A stretch of 64,000 nt of DNA from Flaccisagitta enflata (taxonomy: Eukaryota; Chaetognatha; Sagittoidea; Aphragmophora): positions 105,462,001-105,526,000 of the forward strand of contig OZ231126.1 in NCBI GenBank assembly GCA_965153355.1, read 5' to 3'. Below the pieces are notes generated by a model, which saw only the letters and a program-made list of their open reading frames with translations, was not told the DNA's origin and did not search any database. Every line of letters begins with the position of its first letter. Within the stretch, counting starts at the first letter, position 1. The position numbers and the translations under genes were made by a program. This document shows, piece by piece, positions 1-9,963 of this stretch.

Positions 1-59
1 GAAAGCTGTACAAATAACCGTTGTTGAGATAGCATTTTATTCTATGTTTAGCGTTGATC

Positions 60-2395
60 ATTAAAGGAAATACTGCCAGATTGAACAAAGGTCTGCTGGC
101 CATGACCTCAAAGTTAGTACATAAGATTCTGCTCCATTTAAAAACATCTTTTCAGTAGGTCTGCCAGATTGTTCATGGGTCTGCCAGCAATGATCCCCAA
201 GTTATTAGAAGTGGTTCTGCCAGATTGTCCATGGGTCTGCTAAACATGATACCCAAGTTAGTAGAAGTGGGTCTGCCAGATTGTTTATGGGTCTGCTGGC
301 CATGATCCCCAAGTCAGTAGAGAGAGTTCTGCTGCATGTATTCTTATCTATTTAGTGGATCTGCCAGATTGTTCATGGGTCTGCTAGCCATGATGCCCAA
401 GTTAGTAGACATGGGTCTGCCAGATTGTCCATGGGTCTGCTAGCTATGATCCCCAAGATAGTGGAGAGAGTACTGCTACATGTATTCTCATCTATTAAGT
501 GGGTCTGGCAGATTGTCCATGGGTCTGCTAGCCATGATCCCCAAGATAGTAGAAAGAGTGCTGCTGCATGTATTCTCATCTATTAAGTGGGTCTACCAGA
601 TTTTTCATGGGTCCGCTAGCCATGATCCCCAAGTTAGTAGAAGTGGGTCTGCCATATTGACCATGGGTCTGCCAGCCATGATCCCCAAGATAGTAGAAAG
701 AGTACTGCTGCATGTTTTCTCATCTTTTATGTGGGTCTGCCAGATTTTTCATGAGTCTGATAGCCATGATCCCCAAGTTAGTAGAAGTGGGTCTGCCAGA
801 TTGTTTATGGGTCTGCTGGCCTTGATCCCCAAGTTAGTAGAGAGAGTTCTGCTGCATGTATTCTGATCTTTTTAGAGGGTCTGCCAGATTTTTTATGGGT
901 CTGCCAGCCATGAACCCCCACTTAGTAAAAGTGGGTCGGCCAGATTGTCTATGGGTCTGCTAGCCATGATCCCCGAGATAGTAGAGAGAGTTCTGCTGCA
1001 TGTATTATCATCAATTAAATGGGTCTACCAGATTTTTCATGGGTCTGCTAGCCATGATCCCCAAGTTAGTAGATGTGGGTCTGCCAGATTGTCCATGGGT
1101 CTGCTAGCCATGATCCCCAAGTTAGTAGAGAGAGTTCTGCTGCATGTATTCTCATCTATTAAGTGGGTCTGCCAGATTGTTCATGGGTCTGCTAGCCATG
1201 ATCCCCAAGTTAGTAGAGAGAGTTCTGCTGCATGTATCCTGATCTTTTTAGTGGGTCTGCCACAATTTTCATGGGTCTGCCAGCCATGATCCCCAAGATA
1301 GTAGAATGAGTACTGCTGCAAGTTTTCTCATCTTTTATGTGGGTCTGCCAGATTTTTTATGGGTCTGCTAGCCATGATCCCCAAGTTAGTAGAAGTGGGT
1401 CTGCCAGATAGTCTATGGGTCTGCTGGCCATGATCCCCAAGTTAGTAGAGAGAGTTCTGCTGCATGTATTCTGATCTTTTTAGTGGGTCTGCCAGATTTT
1501 TCATTGGTCTGCCAGCCATGAACCCCGACTTAGTAGAAGTGGGTCTGCCAGATTGTCTATGGGTCTGGTAGCCATGATCCCCGAGATAGTAGAGAGAGTT
1601 CTGCTGCATGTATTCTCATCTGTTAAGTGGGTCTACCAGATTTTTCATGGGTCTGCTAGCTATGAACCCCAACTTTGTAGAAGTGGGTCTGTCAGATTGT
1701 TCATGGGTCTGCTGGCCATGATCCCCAAGTTAGTAGAGAGAGTTCTGCTGCATGTATTCTCATCTATTAAGTGGGTCTGCCAGATTGTTCATCAGTCTGT
1801 TAGCCATGATCACCAAGTTAGTAGAGAGAGTTCTGCTGCATGTATCCTGATCTTTTTAGTGGGTCTGCCACATTTTTCAAGGGTCTGCCAGCCATGATCC
1901 TCAACTTAGTAGAAGTGGGTCTGCCAGATTGTCTATGGGTCTGCTAGCCATGATCCCCGAGATAGTGGAGAGAGTTCTGCTGCATGTGTTCTCATCTATT
2001 AAGTGGGTCTGCCAGATTGTTTATGGGTCTGCTGGCCATGATCCCCAAGTCAGTAGAGAGAGTTCTGCTGCATGTATTCTGATCTATTTAGTGGGTCTGC
2101 CAGATAGTCATGGGTTTGCTAGCCATGATCCCCAAGTTAGTAGAAGTGGGTCTACCAGATTGTCCATGGGTCTGCTAGCCATGATCCCAAACATAGTAGA
2201 GAGAGTTCTGCTGCATTTATTCTCATCTTTAAAATGGGTCTGCCAGATTTTTCATGGATCTGCTAGCCATGATCCCCAAGTTACTAGAAGTGGGTCTGCC
2301 AGATTGTCCATGGGTCTGCTAGCTATGATCCCCAAGATAGTAGAGAGAGTTCTGCTGCATGTATTCTCATCTATTAAGTGGGTCTGCAAGTAAAT
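60..2395. repeat. satellite with alternating ~57 and ~88 bp units
   Basis: A degenerate tandem array built on the motifs GGGTCTGCCAGATTG, CATGGGTCTGCTAGCC and ATGATCCCCAAGTTAGTAG. Spacing between successive ATGATCCCC copies alternates between about 57 bp and about 81-90 bp. The longer unit adds a segment containing AGAGAGTTCTGCTGCATG. This gives a two-part higher-order repeat with roughly 16-18 composite units. Several open frames (for example 480-866, 945-1289, 1929-2393) come only from the repeat being open in one frame and are not taken as genes. Confidence 0.9.
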
Positions 2396-2472
2396 CAATG
2401 GAAAGATCCCCAATGTGATTTGCTAGCTGAGGAGTGGGGATGGGTCCTCAAAGACACAGGGTTGCATCCGGT

Positions 2473-3838
2473 ACTGACACTTACAGGGGGTAGTTGACAC
2501 TTTTGGGGGGTAGTTGAAACTTGTGGGGGGATGTTACCACTTGCTAGGGGTAGCTGACACTTGCTAGGGGTAGTTGACACTTGCAGGGGGTAGTTGACAC
2601 TTTCGGGGGGAGTTGACACTTGAGGGGGGTAATTGACACTTGCTGGGGAAAGTTGACACTTGCGGGGGGTAGTTGACACTTGAAGGGGGGTAGTTGACAC
2701 TTGAGGGGGGTAGTTGACACTTGATGGGGGTAGTTGACACTTGGGGGGATAGTTGACACTTGCGGGGGGTAGTTGACACTTGCGGGGGGTAGTTGACACT
2801 TGCGGGGGGTAGTTGACACTTGCGGGGGGTAGTTGACACTTGCGGGGGGTAGTTGACACTTGCGGGGGGTAGTTGACACTTGCGGGGGGTAGTTGACACT
2901 TGGGGGGTAGTTGACACTTGCGGGGGGTAGTTGACACTTGCGGGGGGTAGTTGACACTTGCGGGGGGTAGTTGACACTTGCGGGGGGTAGTTGACACTTG
3001 CGAGAATTGACACTTGCGGAGGTAGTTGACACTTGCAGGGGTAGTTGACATTTGTTGGGGGTAGTTGTTGCGTGCGGGGGTAGTTGATACTTGCGGGAGA
3101 TAGTTGACACTTGTAGGGGTAGTTGACACTTTGTAGGATAGTTGACACTGGGGTAGTTGACAGTTGTGGGGGTAGTTGACAGTTGTGGGGGGTAGTTGAC
3201 AGTTGTGGGGGAAGTTGACACTTGCTAGGGGAAGTTGACACTTGCAAGGGGTAGTTGACACTTGCAGGGGGAGTTAACACTTGCGGGGGGTAGTTGACAC
3301 TTGCAGGGGTAGTTGACATTTGCGGGGGGTAATTGACACTTGCGGGGGGTAGATGACACTTGCTGGGGAAGTTGACACTTGCGGGGGGTAGTTGACACTT
3401 GCAAGGGGTAGTTGACTCTTGCGGGGGGTAGTTGACACTTGGGGGGTAGTTGACACTTGCGGGGGGTAGTTGACGCTTGCGGGAGGTAGTTGACACTTGC
3501 GGGGGGTATTGGACACTGGGGGGGTAGCTGACACTTGCAGGGGGTAGTTGACACTTGTAAGGGGTAGTTGACACTTGCAGGGGGTAGTTGACACTTGCAG
3601 GGGGTAGTTGACACTTGCAGGGGGTAGTTGACACTTGTGAGGGGTAGTTGACACTTGCGTGGGGTAGTTGACACTTGAGGGGGGTAGTTGATTCTTGTGG
3701 GGGGTACTTGACACTTGTGGGGGGTAGTTAACACTTGCGAGGGGTAGTTGATACTTGTGGGGGGGTAGATGACACTTGCGCGGAGTGTTTGACACTTGCA
3801 GGGGATAGTTGACACTTACGGGGGTAGTAGACACTTTT
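2473..3838. repeat. 20-bp G-rich minisatellite
   Basis: About 65 tandem copies of a 20-bp unit, GGGGGGTAGTTGACACTTGC. It is most regular at 2750-3000, with 18-21 bp variants on both sides. Each unit carries a run of four to seven G on the plus strand, so strand asymmetry is extreme and G-quadruplexes could form. Long minus-strand frames (2395-3981) only translate the repeat as Cys-Gln-Leu-Pro / Val-Asn-Tyr-Pro. The array stops at 3838, just before the retroelement, where a 5' LTR would be expected. Confidence 0.92.
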
Positions 3839-4018
3839 TTCATGTACTTTGCTCTGTTTAAACTAAAAATTCGCTGTGATGCGCTGTGATTGGTCACTGA
3901 AAAGGGCATATGGCCTCTGATTGGTCCGCGAAAAGGGCATCCAACACGGGCATAGGAAAGGGGAATACGGAAAAAGGGCATACAGCGCGGGCATATAGCG
4001 GTTTCTCTCCAACTATAA

Positions 4019-4927
4019 CAGAAGGGCGGGTGGTTATGCAGGTGGCTCAGGTGGTTATACAGGAGGGTCGGGTGGTTATGGAGGAGGAGGAGGGGATGAC
4101 AATGATGATGATGATGATAGGGGGAATGGTAACAACCACGGTCAAAATGGTAATAACAGAGATGGGACGGTTTGGCCTACCCGCATGATCATCATGATAA
4201 CCCAAGACAACAATCCCAACAAGATGATCGAGACCTCACCAAGAGAATTAAGCTACTCAGCAAAAATGCACCGGAATACTCGACTAAAGATAGCGGATCA
4301 TTCCGGTTATTCTTTTGCGAATGGTCATTCCATTACCGTTTCTATCTGGGCCTGTCAAATAGGGATCTCTGCTATAAGTTCTGTACCTATTTTAAAGAGG
4401 CAGAACTCCGCTTCCAGGTGCAGCAGATGAATTCTGCTTCACCTGGAATTTTGGTGACACAACTGGCAGCGAAAGTGGGATGCACTCTCGACCTAGAGAG
4501 TACGTCTCACTACAAGTGCCAGTTGCACACCGCATGCAGACGACCCCGTGAGTCCGTTGGTCTGTGGGGATTTCAAATTGTTGAGATCTTTAATTACTCA
4601 ATACCCCTGGAGTCATTTTATGATTACTGTCACACCCCCTTATACCGTCAGCAGGTGTTCGGATTTTTTAGCTGTGGGCTAATGAACCGAGAATTAGTGG
4701 CAGAAATGCACAAAGATGACATCCAAGAAGTTTTTGCAGGTGTAGCGTTTTGCCAGCAACTCATACAATCTGAGAAAATTTCCGATTATTCCTCGACTTT
4801 TGGAAAAGCCAATAATGCTCACGCGTTCTCGATGGCCGATGAGAAAAAGCTCCTTTCTCGTAAAACAAAAGACTTTAGTGATATCAATGCCTTTGAGTCT
4901 GATGTTAATGCTTTTGATAATAACTAA
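4019..4927 (+). CDS. gag: retroelement Gag, Gly-rich N-terminus
   Basis: The reading starts with a Gly-Gly-Tyr repeat region and an Asp/Asn-rich stretch (4019-4190). A one-base frame change at about 4190 leads into a 240-residue alpha-helical region ending at TAA 4925-4927. The second part (from 4172 in its own frame) has no recognisable domain, but its position directly before a CCHC knuckle, a protease and reverse transcriptase identifies it as Gag capsid/matrix. The same frame stays open after the TAA, so the knuckle is separated from Gag only by that stop. The true initiator is uncertain. Glycine-rich Gag N-termini are unusual and may be a disordered assembly region. Confidence 0.65.
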
Positions 4928-6076
4928 AAGAAATACAAGCCTAAGAAGGAAAATGGTAGTTGTTTTACCTGTGGCTCATTTTATCACTGGCAACGCGATT
5001 GCCCAATGAAAGCGAAACAGACAGACGGACAACCAGTCAATCGCATTAATGTAAAGAAAACCCCAGCTGAATGGCGGAACCAGAAAAAATCTATAAGGGC
5101 TAGGCAGAGAGTCAACGCTATACCTATGGAAGAAACAGACGGGCAAACCGATGATGAGAGTGATAGTGATGATTCACAAGCATCACACATGACAGGATTT
5201 GCTCCAAGTGATGACGAAGAAGAAGTCATAATCAATGTTGAGGGGGACAATTCTGAGGCAGAATCAGAAAGTGACTCAGAGAAATTTGAGCATATGGTCA
5301 ATGCCTTAACAAAAATGTTTAGGAAGAAAAAATCCGCGAAAGTGAACAAAGTTGAGGGTAGAAAACGCACACCAAAACATCGAAGCAATAGAATCTATAC
5401 GGATAGCGATGCACCCTCACCTGTTGCCCAAATCAAAGGCATTGGTCCGGTATTGGCTGATTCTGGCAGTTCGATATCACTCATCCGTCCGTCTGACGTG
5501 CCGCCATCCTCAATCAGAATCAAAACGAATTGCACTGTAGAGGGGATATGTGGTTCAGTTATAAAACTGAAGTACAGATATGATGTGCGTATCGAAAAAA
5601 CGGGAGACAACTATCACGTTGCTGACCATGGCACTAAAATTTCCTTTTATCTATGTAAAAGTACAGAATGTACCATTTTATCATACTATGACATAGCCAA
5701 ACTTGGAATAATCATTAATAACAATGTCAATGATGTCGATGATGTCGATGATAACGATGGTAACGATGATAGCGATTTGGGGGGAAAAGTCGATGAGGAA
5801 AAGATCAAATTAAATTGCGACCATGTTACACTTACCAAGAGCATGCGAAGATTGACCGAGAGTGAGTTTGATCTCAACCGACCGATCAATCGACCCGCCT
5901 CCATCAGCCAAGAGCTTCTAAGTGGCAGTCATATCGCCGCCCTTCTTGGAGTGAGTCAGCGGGTGAGCGATTGGGCTGAATTTGTAGCCGATGGATGTCT
6001 GAAGATTCTCTTTTGGAGAAGCGATGACGATGATGATGTGGCTGACGGATGTTTGGCTGCTCTGATGAACAATTGA
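4928..6076 (+). CDS. Gag zinc knuckle plus first retropepsin domain
   Basis: This segment continues Gag in frame after TAA 4925-4927. A CCHC knuckle (C-x2-C-x4-H-x4-C, reading CFTCGSFYHWQRDC) lies at about 4961-5002 and would bind element RNA. An acidic linker (5150-5290) rich in Asp, Glu and Ser follows. A retropepsin domain spans about 5430-5720, with the catalytic motif LADSGSS and the downstream signature ILSYYDIAKLGI that closes retroviral protease folds. The Ser in place of Thr in DSG is common in animal Ty3/gypsy and BEL elements. The frame ends at TGA 6074-6076; related coding continues in another frame. Confidence 0.7.
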   Translation, partial: KKYKPKKENGSCFTCGSFYHWQRDCPMKAKQTDGQPVNRINVKKTPAEWRNQKKSIRARQRVNAIPMEETDGQTDDESDSDDSQASHMTGFAPSDDEEEVIINVEGDNSEAESESDSEKFEHMVNALTKMFRKKKSAKVNKVEGRKRTPKHRSNRIYTDSDAPSPVAQIKGIGPVLADSGSSISLIRPSDVPPSSIRIKTNCTVEGICGSVIKLKYRYDVRIEKTGDNYHVADHGTKISFYLCKSTECTILSYYDIAKLGIIINNNVNDVDDVDDNDGNDDSDLGGKVDEEKIKLNCDHVTLTKSMRRLTESEFDLNRPINRPASISQELLSGSHIAALLGVSQRVSDWAEFVADGCLKILFWRSDDDDDVADGCLAALMNN

Positions 6077-6099
6077 CTGACAACTCGCATTGTTTGACC

Positions 6100-6653
6100 G
6101 ACAATCTGAGTGAAAAAGCAAACAAAATTTGCATGGTTAATAAAGGAGATGTAGTCAACTTGGTATCTGGCATGCTGCCGTTCGCTAAACTGCGCGTTTT
6201 TGACCGAAAAATGCCCCAGCAAGGGCAGGGGTCGTTCTTCAGACATTAATGGATAGCGGTTCAACGCTCTCCCTCTTATCAAAGAGATGGCTCGATCAAT
6301 AAGGTCTCAACTTTGTGCCCCTGCCCCATTTTGTATCCGCTTGTTCATTCACCGGCAATGCCATAAAACTGTTACATCGAGTTCAAGCCTTTGTTGACTT
6401 TGGAACGGGCATAAAGAAAAGCGTCAACTTTTTAGTATATGATGGGAACTCCAGTTATAACAGACTCATAGGCTATGATCGTCTTAAATCCCTGTCTATA
6501 TCACTTGATGCTGCCAACAATGCCTTCATACTTGATGGCATCGCACACCCAATCCACAGATTCGATCTTTCTGACCAAATTAACTCATTGCAATCAGAAA
6601 CGATAAACATGGAGAAAATCCCTCTCCTTTTTGATAAGGGCGTGTCTTTTTGA
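6100..6653 (+). pseudogene. second retropepsin domain, frame-broken
   Basis: Coding signal passes from one frame (to about 6247) into another at 6249, where MDSGSTLSLLS gives a second aspartic-protease active site. It is followed by a beta-rich domain and the closing signature LIGYDRLKSL (about 6466-6495). A TAA at 6297-6299 and a TGA at 6651-6653 interrupt the frame, which then continues into reverse transcriptase. Two complete-looking active-site plus closing-signature pairs in one polyprotein suggest a tandem protease rather than one domain split by a frameshift. Confidence 0.6.
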
Positions 6654-8678
6654 CGCGGAGACAGCTATTTTTTAGGTTTAGAATTAGATTTGTCTCAAGG
6701 TGGAAATGTGGACAATGGTGATGTCATGTTCATGGAATTTCCCCCTAAATATGAAAAAATGGGCCTAAAACCTGCCGACCGAGTAGTACAGATCTATCGA
6801 CTCAAACTCAAGGGAGATTGCTTCGGTACCAAGATTTTCGTTGAATTCCCCCAGTCTGCTGAACAAGACTCGATCCACTTACCGACGGATGCGGCGTTTG
6901 GTTTCCTTGCCCCGTTGTTGCTGCCGGAACTTGAAGACGTGGCCAAAGTCAATGGCATCCGCACTCTTCAGCCTGTGATGTTTGTAGGGGAAGAGAAAGA
7001 GGCCGAAGCTATTAGGGAAGGAAATAGGAAGAAATGGCAGGCCTTACATGAGGTCTATTATGGTGCAAGCCCCGAGGAACTAGCTGAGCACATGGGCCCT
7101 AATTCCCCCATCGATTTTAACTGCATCATTCTTTATCTCAAAAGGCGTGTTCTAACAGCCAAAGAGAAAGAGGAACTCAAGAAAGTAAGGCAAGAGAGAG
7201 CTGATTTTTGGACCCTCGTTTTAGAGAATTTCAAGGACCAAATTGACGCTGCCCCACCCCAGCATCGTCAGGATGTGATTGACCTTCTGATGATGCGCAG
7301 AGGTGCATTTTCGGGTCAAAGTTCACACCTACGCGTTGGCACGACAACTTTCTGCCTTGACGCTATATACCCCAAAGAACTTCAGATCCAAGTGCGCGAT
7401 AAACCCGTTTCCGGTTTGAGGCGCCATGCGGCTGAACGTCTGACCAAGATTACGATGGAATCAGACATCGTTGAACCTGCCACCGCACGACCGGTGGCGA
7501 TGCATCGATTCCTAGTTGTCCTAAAGCCTCAAACTAAGGTCAAATGTCCCGTCGACAAGGCATCACTTGACGCCATGTCGACGATGGCGCTCGAGTTTGT
7601 CTTTCGTTGCGTCGTTGACTCCTCGACTATCTCTGGAATGCTGTACCGCTCTCCACACCCCGATCCCCCTACTATCTTTGAAACCCTCTCAAAGATTGAA
7701 GCTAATTCCCTCAAAACTTGTGCTGACTTGAAGCGGGCATATGCTCAAATGCGTGCGACGGAAGCCGCGAAGCGTTTATTCGCCTTTGAGACCTGCGTCG
7801 TAGGCGTCCCTATTGCCTGGCTTTCCAGCATTCCACAAGGGTGTGCGGAATCAGCAAGATGTAATCAAAAAGTGAGCAGTCATGCAGTCGAAAGACAGAA
7901 CAACATTCCTGCTGCCCTGTCCTTCGACCAATTCAAGCAAGCTTACTGTCAAATGAATGAGGATGAAGTTGACGCTGAGCGACGGGCCGCTGCAAAGAAG
8001 CGTTTCGAGGAGCGAGGAAGAGAGAATCCACTCTCGGCGGGAAAGAGGAGTCCGAAGGAAGAGGATCGCGGAGGCTCGAAAGAGAGAGAGAGACTTGAGC
8101 GAGACCCAATGATGATCCGATCCAAGCAGGAGAGAGAGAGTTTCCAGGGAGAGAAATTGAGAGAAGGAGAGTCTCGACCCGAAATCCAAAAGATGGGTGC
8201 CGGGCGAAGACTTTTCGATGAGGCCATGGCGCTTCCAATTTCCACAGATTGCGGCGTTCTTGACAAGATGATCGTTGACGGACTGACAAAAACGCCTGGG
8301 AAGAAAAATGATGGAAGGATTATTCCCCACGCCTGCCACGTATACGCGGATGACATTCTTTGTCAGACACCCACGGACATTGATAGACTCAAAAGGCTTG
8401 GGATAGGCAATCACACACTCTTACGCCCAGCTAAAAATGATCAAGAACTAGCTGTGCTTTTCCATCTCGCGTATCTCAACCGCGTCTTATCCTGCCTCGA
8501 GGAGGCCAATTTCCTGCTCAGTAGCTCTAAGATCAAAATACTCAGTCAAGATGACAATTTTGAATACTTAGTTAACTCTTTCCGTGGAAATGTCATTTCA
8601 ATAGCAAAAAAGACAATTGACACGATCCAGGCACTCCCTGACCCTACCACCCAGAAGGAAATCCAAAAAATAGAATGA
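6654..8678 (+). CDS. pol: reverse transcriptase with large Arg/Glu-rich insertion
   Basis: The frame is continuous with the second protease except for the TGA at 6651-6653. Recognisable RT blocks are ADLKRAYAQM (about residue 345 counting from 6690, carrying the first metal-binding Asp), FAFET, the SIPQG motif (about residue 380) and YADDI (about residue 552), which carries the catalytic Asp pair. Ty3-type enzymes normally have about 40-45 residues between PQG and the YxDD box. Here there are about 165; the extra segment (about 7950-8240) is highly charged with many Arg-Glu pairs and ends before RRLFDEAM. The ORF stops at TGA 8676-8678, overlapping the next frame by ATGA. Confidence 0.8.
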   Translation, partial: RGDSYFLGLELDLSQGGNVDNGDVMFMEFPPKYEKMGLKPADRVVQIYRLKLKGDCFGTKIFVEFPQSAEQDSIHLPTDAAFGFLAPLLLPELEDVAKVNGIRTLQPVMFVGEEKEAEAIREGNRKKWQALHEVYYGASPEELAEHMGPNSPIDFNCIILYLKRRVLTAKEKEELKKVRQERADFWTLVLENFKDQIDAAPPQHRQDVIDLLMMRRGAFSGQSSHLRVGTTTFCLDAIYPKELQIQVRDKPVSGLRRHAAERLTKITMESDIVEPATARPVAMHRFLVVLKPQTKVKCPVDKASLDAMSTMALEFVFRCVVDSSTISGMLYRSPHPDPPTIFETLSKIEANSLKTCADLKRAYAQMRATEAAKRLFAFETCVVGVPIAWLSSIPQGCAESARCNQKVSSHAVERQNNIPAALSFDQFKQAYCQMNEDEVDAERRAAAKKRFEERGRENPLSAGKRSPKEEDRGGSKERERLERDPMMIRSKQERESFQGEKLREGESRPEIQKMGAGRRLFDEAMALPISTDCGVLDKMIVDGLTKTPGKKNDGRIIPHACHVYADDILCQTPTDIDRLKRLGIGNHTLLRPAKNDQELAVLFHLAYLNRVLSCLEEANFLLSSSKIKILSQDDNFEYLVNSFRGNVISIAKKTIDTIQALPDPTTQKEIQKIE

Positions 8679-9832
8679 CTGTCTATTTCTCTCAAATACT
8701 CCGAGCGAACAGATCCTTCACCGGCTTTCTTACTCGCAAGCTTAGAAAGGGTGAAAGTTACAAGTTTAGCGAGGAAGACAAAAAGCTGTTCCAACGCCTG
8801 AAAGATTGCCTAGGGAAAGTTCACATGAAGGGTTACATCATCGCCCTAGACACACACATAAAGAACAAGTCTTTTATTGTATTTTCAGACTGGAGCTTTT
8901 CAGTTCACTCCTGCAGCGCTTGTCTCCTTGTTAAGATCCATGACAAGGATGGCACTACTGTCCTTCCGGCCGTTGCTGAGTTGCGAACTCTTAGCGACTC
9001 TCTCAGAGCCAAAGGCAGCAGTCTGTGTGAGATGGGGGCGCTCATTAGCGCTCTTCATCATTTACACCCTATTCTTTTTCTCACGCCTTTTGTTGTCTAC
9101 GTGGACAACCTTGCTATTTGTTTTCTTATGAATAGACGTTTCGCGACAAACGCAACATTTGACTCAAATGTCGCGCAACGTCTACTCTTATCAGTAGAAG
9201 ATCTATACTTTCAATGCAAATTCGTGCCCTCAGAACTACAACTGTGTGACGGACTATCACAAATCAAGCTTGAAACAGGCAAAAGTGTTGATGAGCTACT
9301 GACAAATTCAATTCGATTGGCCGATTTCGACTATGTCAAAAGTATGCTTTGGCCTGGCAAAGACAAAGAAAATGAAACTCAATTCTTTGAAAGAAGTGAA
9401 CGCAACATTGACATTATCCGATGGTTGGAAACTGAAATGGGTGACACACACGAGGACCTATACCAGCTATTCAAACGGACTCATTTTCACGCCCGCACCA
9501 AAGCCGTTTCATCTATCATCGACCGCCCAGTCTCACCTTTCGATGACCCGAAGTTGGCCGATCAGAGAGACAGTGGTTGCGGGACACTTGTTGATCCCAA
9601 GAGAGAGAGCGAGCCCGCGAAGATGAGAGAGACCGAGATCATCGAGGGAAGGAGAGAGAGAGCCGATCCTCCTTTTAACTTCAGCCGCTCGTCGATTGAC
9701 CGAGGGACCAACCTGCATGATGATAAGACCGATGTTGGTGTCCGTGTTGATCTGGATGAAGATTTGGGCGATTCGCCTTGTCACTCGATCGCTGTAAAGA
9801 GAACGGGAAGGAGAGAGAAAACACATCAATGA
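8675..9832 (+). CDS. pol: RT connection and RNase H
   Basis: This is the continuation of Pol after a frame change at the ATGA overlap. The first 70 residues are the RT thumb/connection (SFTGFLTRKL, FSEEDKKLFQRLK). RNase H follows with the four acidic positions visible in order: FSDWSF, CEMGAL, VYVDNL and LCDGLS. A second Arg/Glu-rich low-complexity segment (about 9590-9670) sits between RNase H and integrase and resembles in composition the insertion inside RT. The frame ends at TGA 9830-9832, about 130 bp before integrase. Confidence 0.8.
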   Translation: MTVYFSQILRANRSFTGFLTRKLRKGESYKFSEEDKKLFQRLKDCLGKVHMKGYIIALDTHIKNKSFIVFSDWSFSVHSCSACLLVKIHDKDGTTVLPAVAELRTLSDSLRAKGSSLCEMGALISALHHLHPILFLTPFVVYVDNLAICFLMNRRFATNATFDSNVAQRLLLSVEDLYFQCKFVPSELQLCDGLSQIKLETGKSVDELLTNSIRLADFDYVKSMLWPGKDKENETQFFERSERNIDIIRWLETEMGDTHEDLYQLFKRTHFHARTKAVSSIIDRPVSPFDDPKLADQRDSGCGTLVDPKRESEPAKMRETEIIEGRRERADPPFNFSRSSIDRGTNLHDDKTDVGVRVDLDEDLGDSPCHSIAVKRTGRREKTHQ

Positions 9833-9963
9833 AAAAGCTAGTGGTCAATGAACTAGATTTCACCAAACTCACTTCCCCCCGCGATCGCAAAACCGGTCCA
9901 AGCAAAACTGATCAACTTTAACTCAGTCACACCCAAACAACACACACTCGACCTGTCGGACAA

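Noticed and set aside
480-2393. Open frames of 114-154 residues in the satellite
   Set aside because: They translate the tandem repeat, change with every unit and have no start context or domain.
2473-3838. Regular 20-bp spacing as a CRISPR array
   Set aside because: The units are contiguous with no unique spacers, and the window is eukaryotic.
2395-3981. Long minus-strand frames (up to 356 residues) rich in Cys-Gln-Leu-Pro and Val-Asn-Tyr-Pro
   Set aside because: A 20-bp unit cycles through all three frames, so open frames arise automatically; no gene is needed.
7529-8414. Minus-strand frames under reverse transcriptase
   Set aside because: They are shadows of Pol, caused by its composition.
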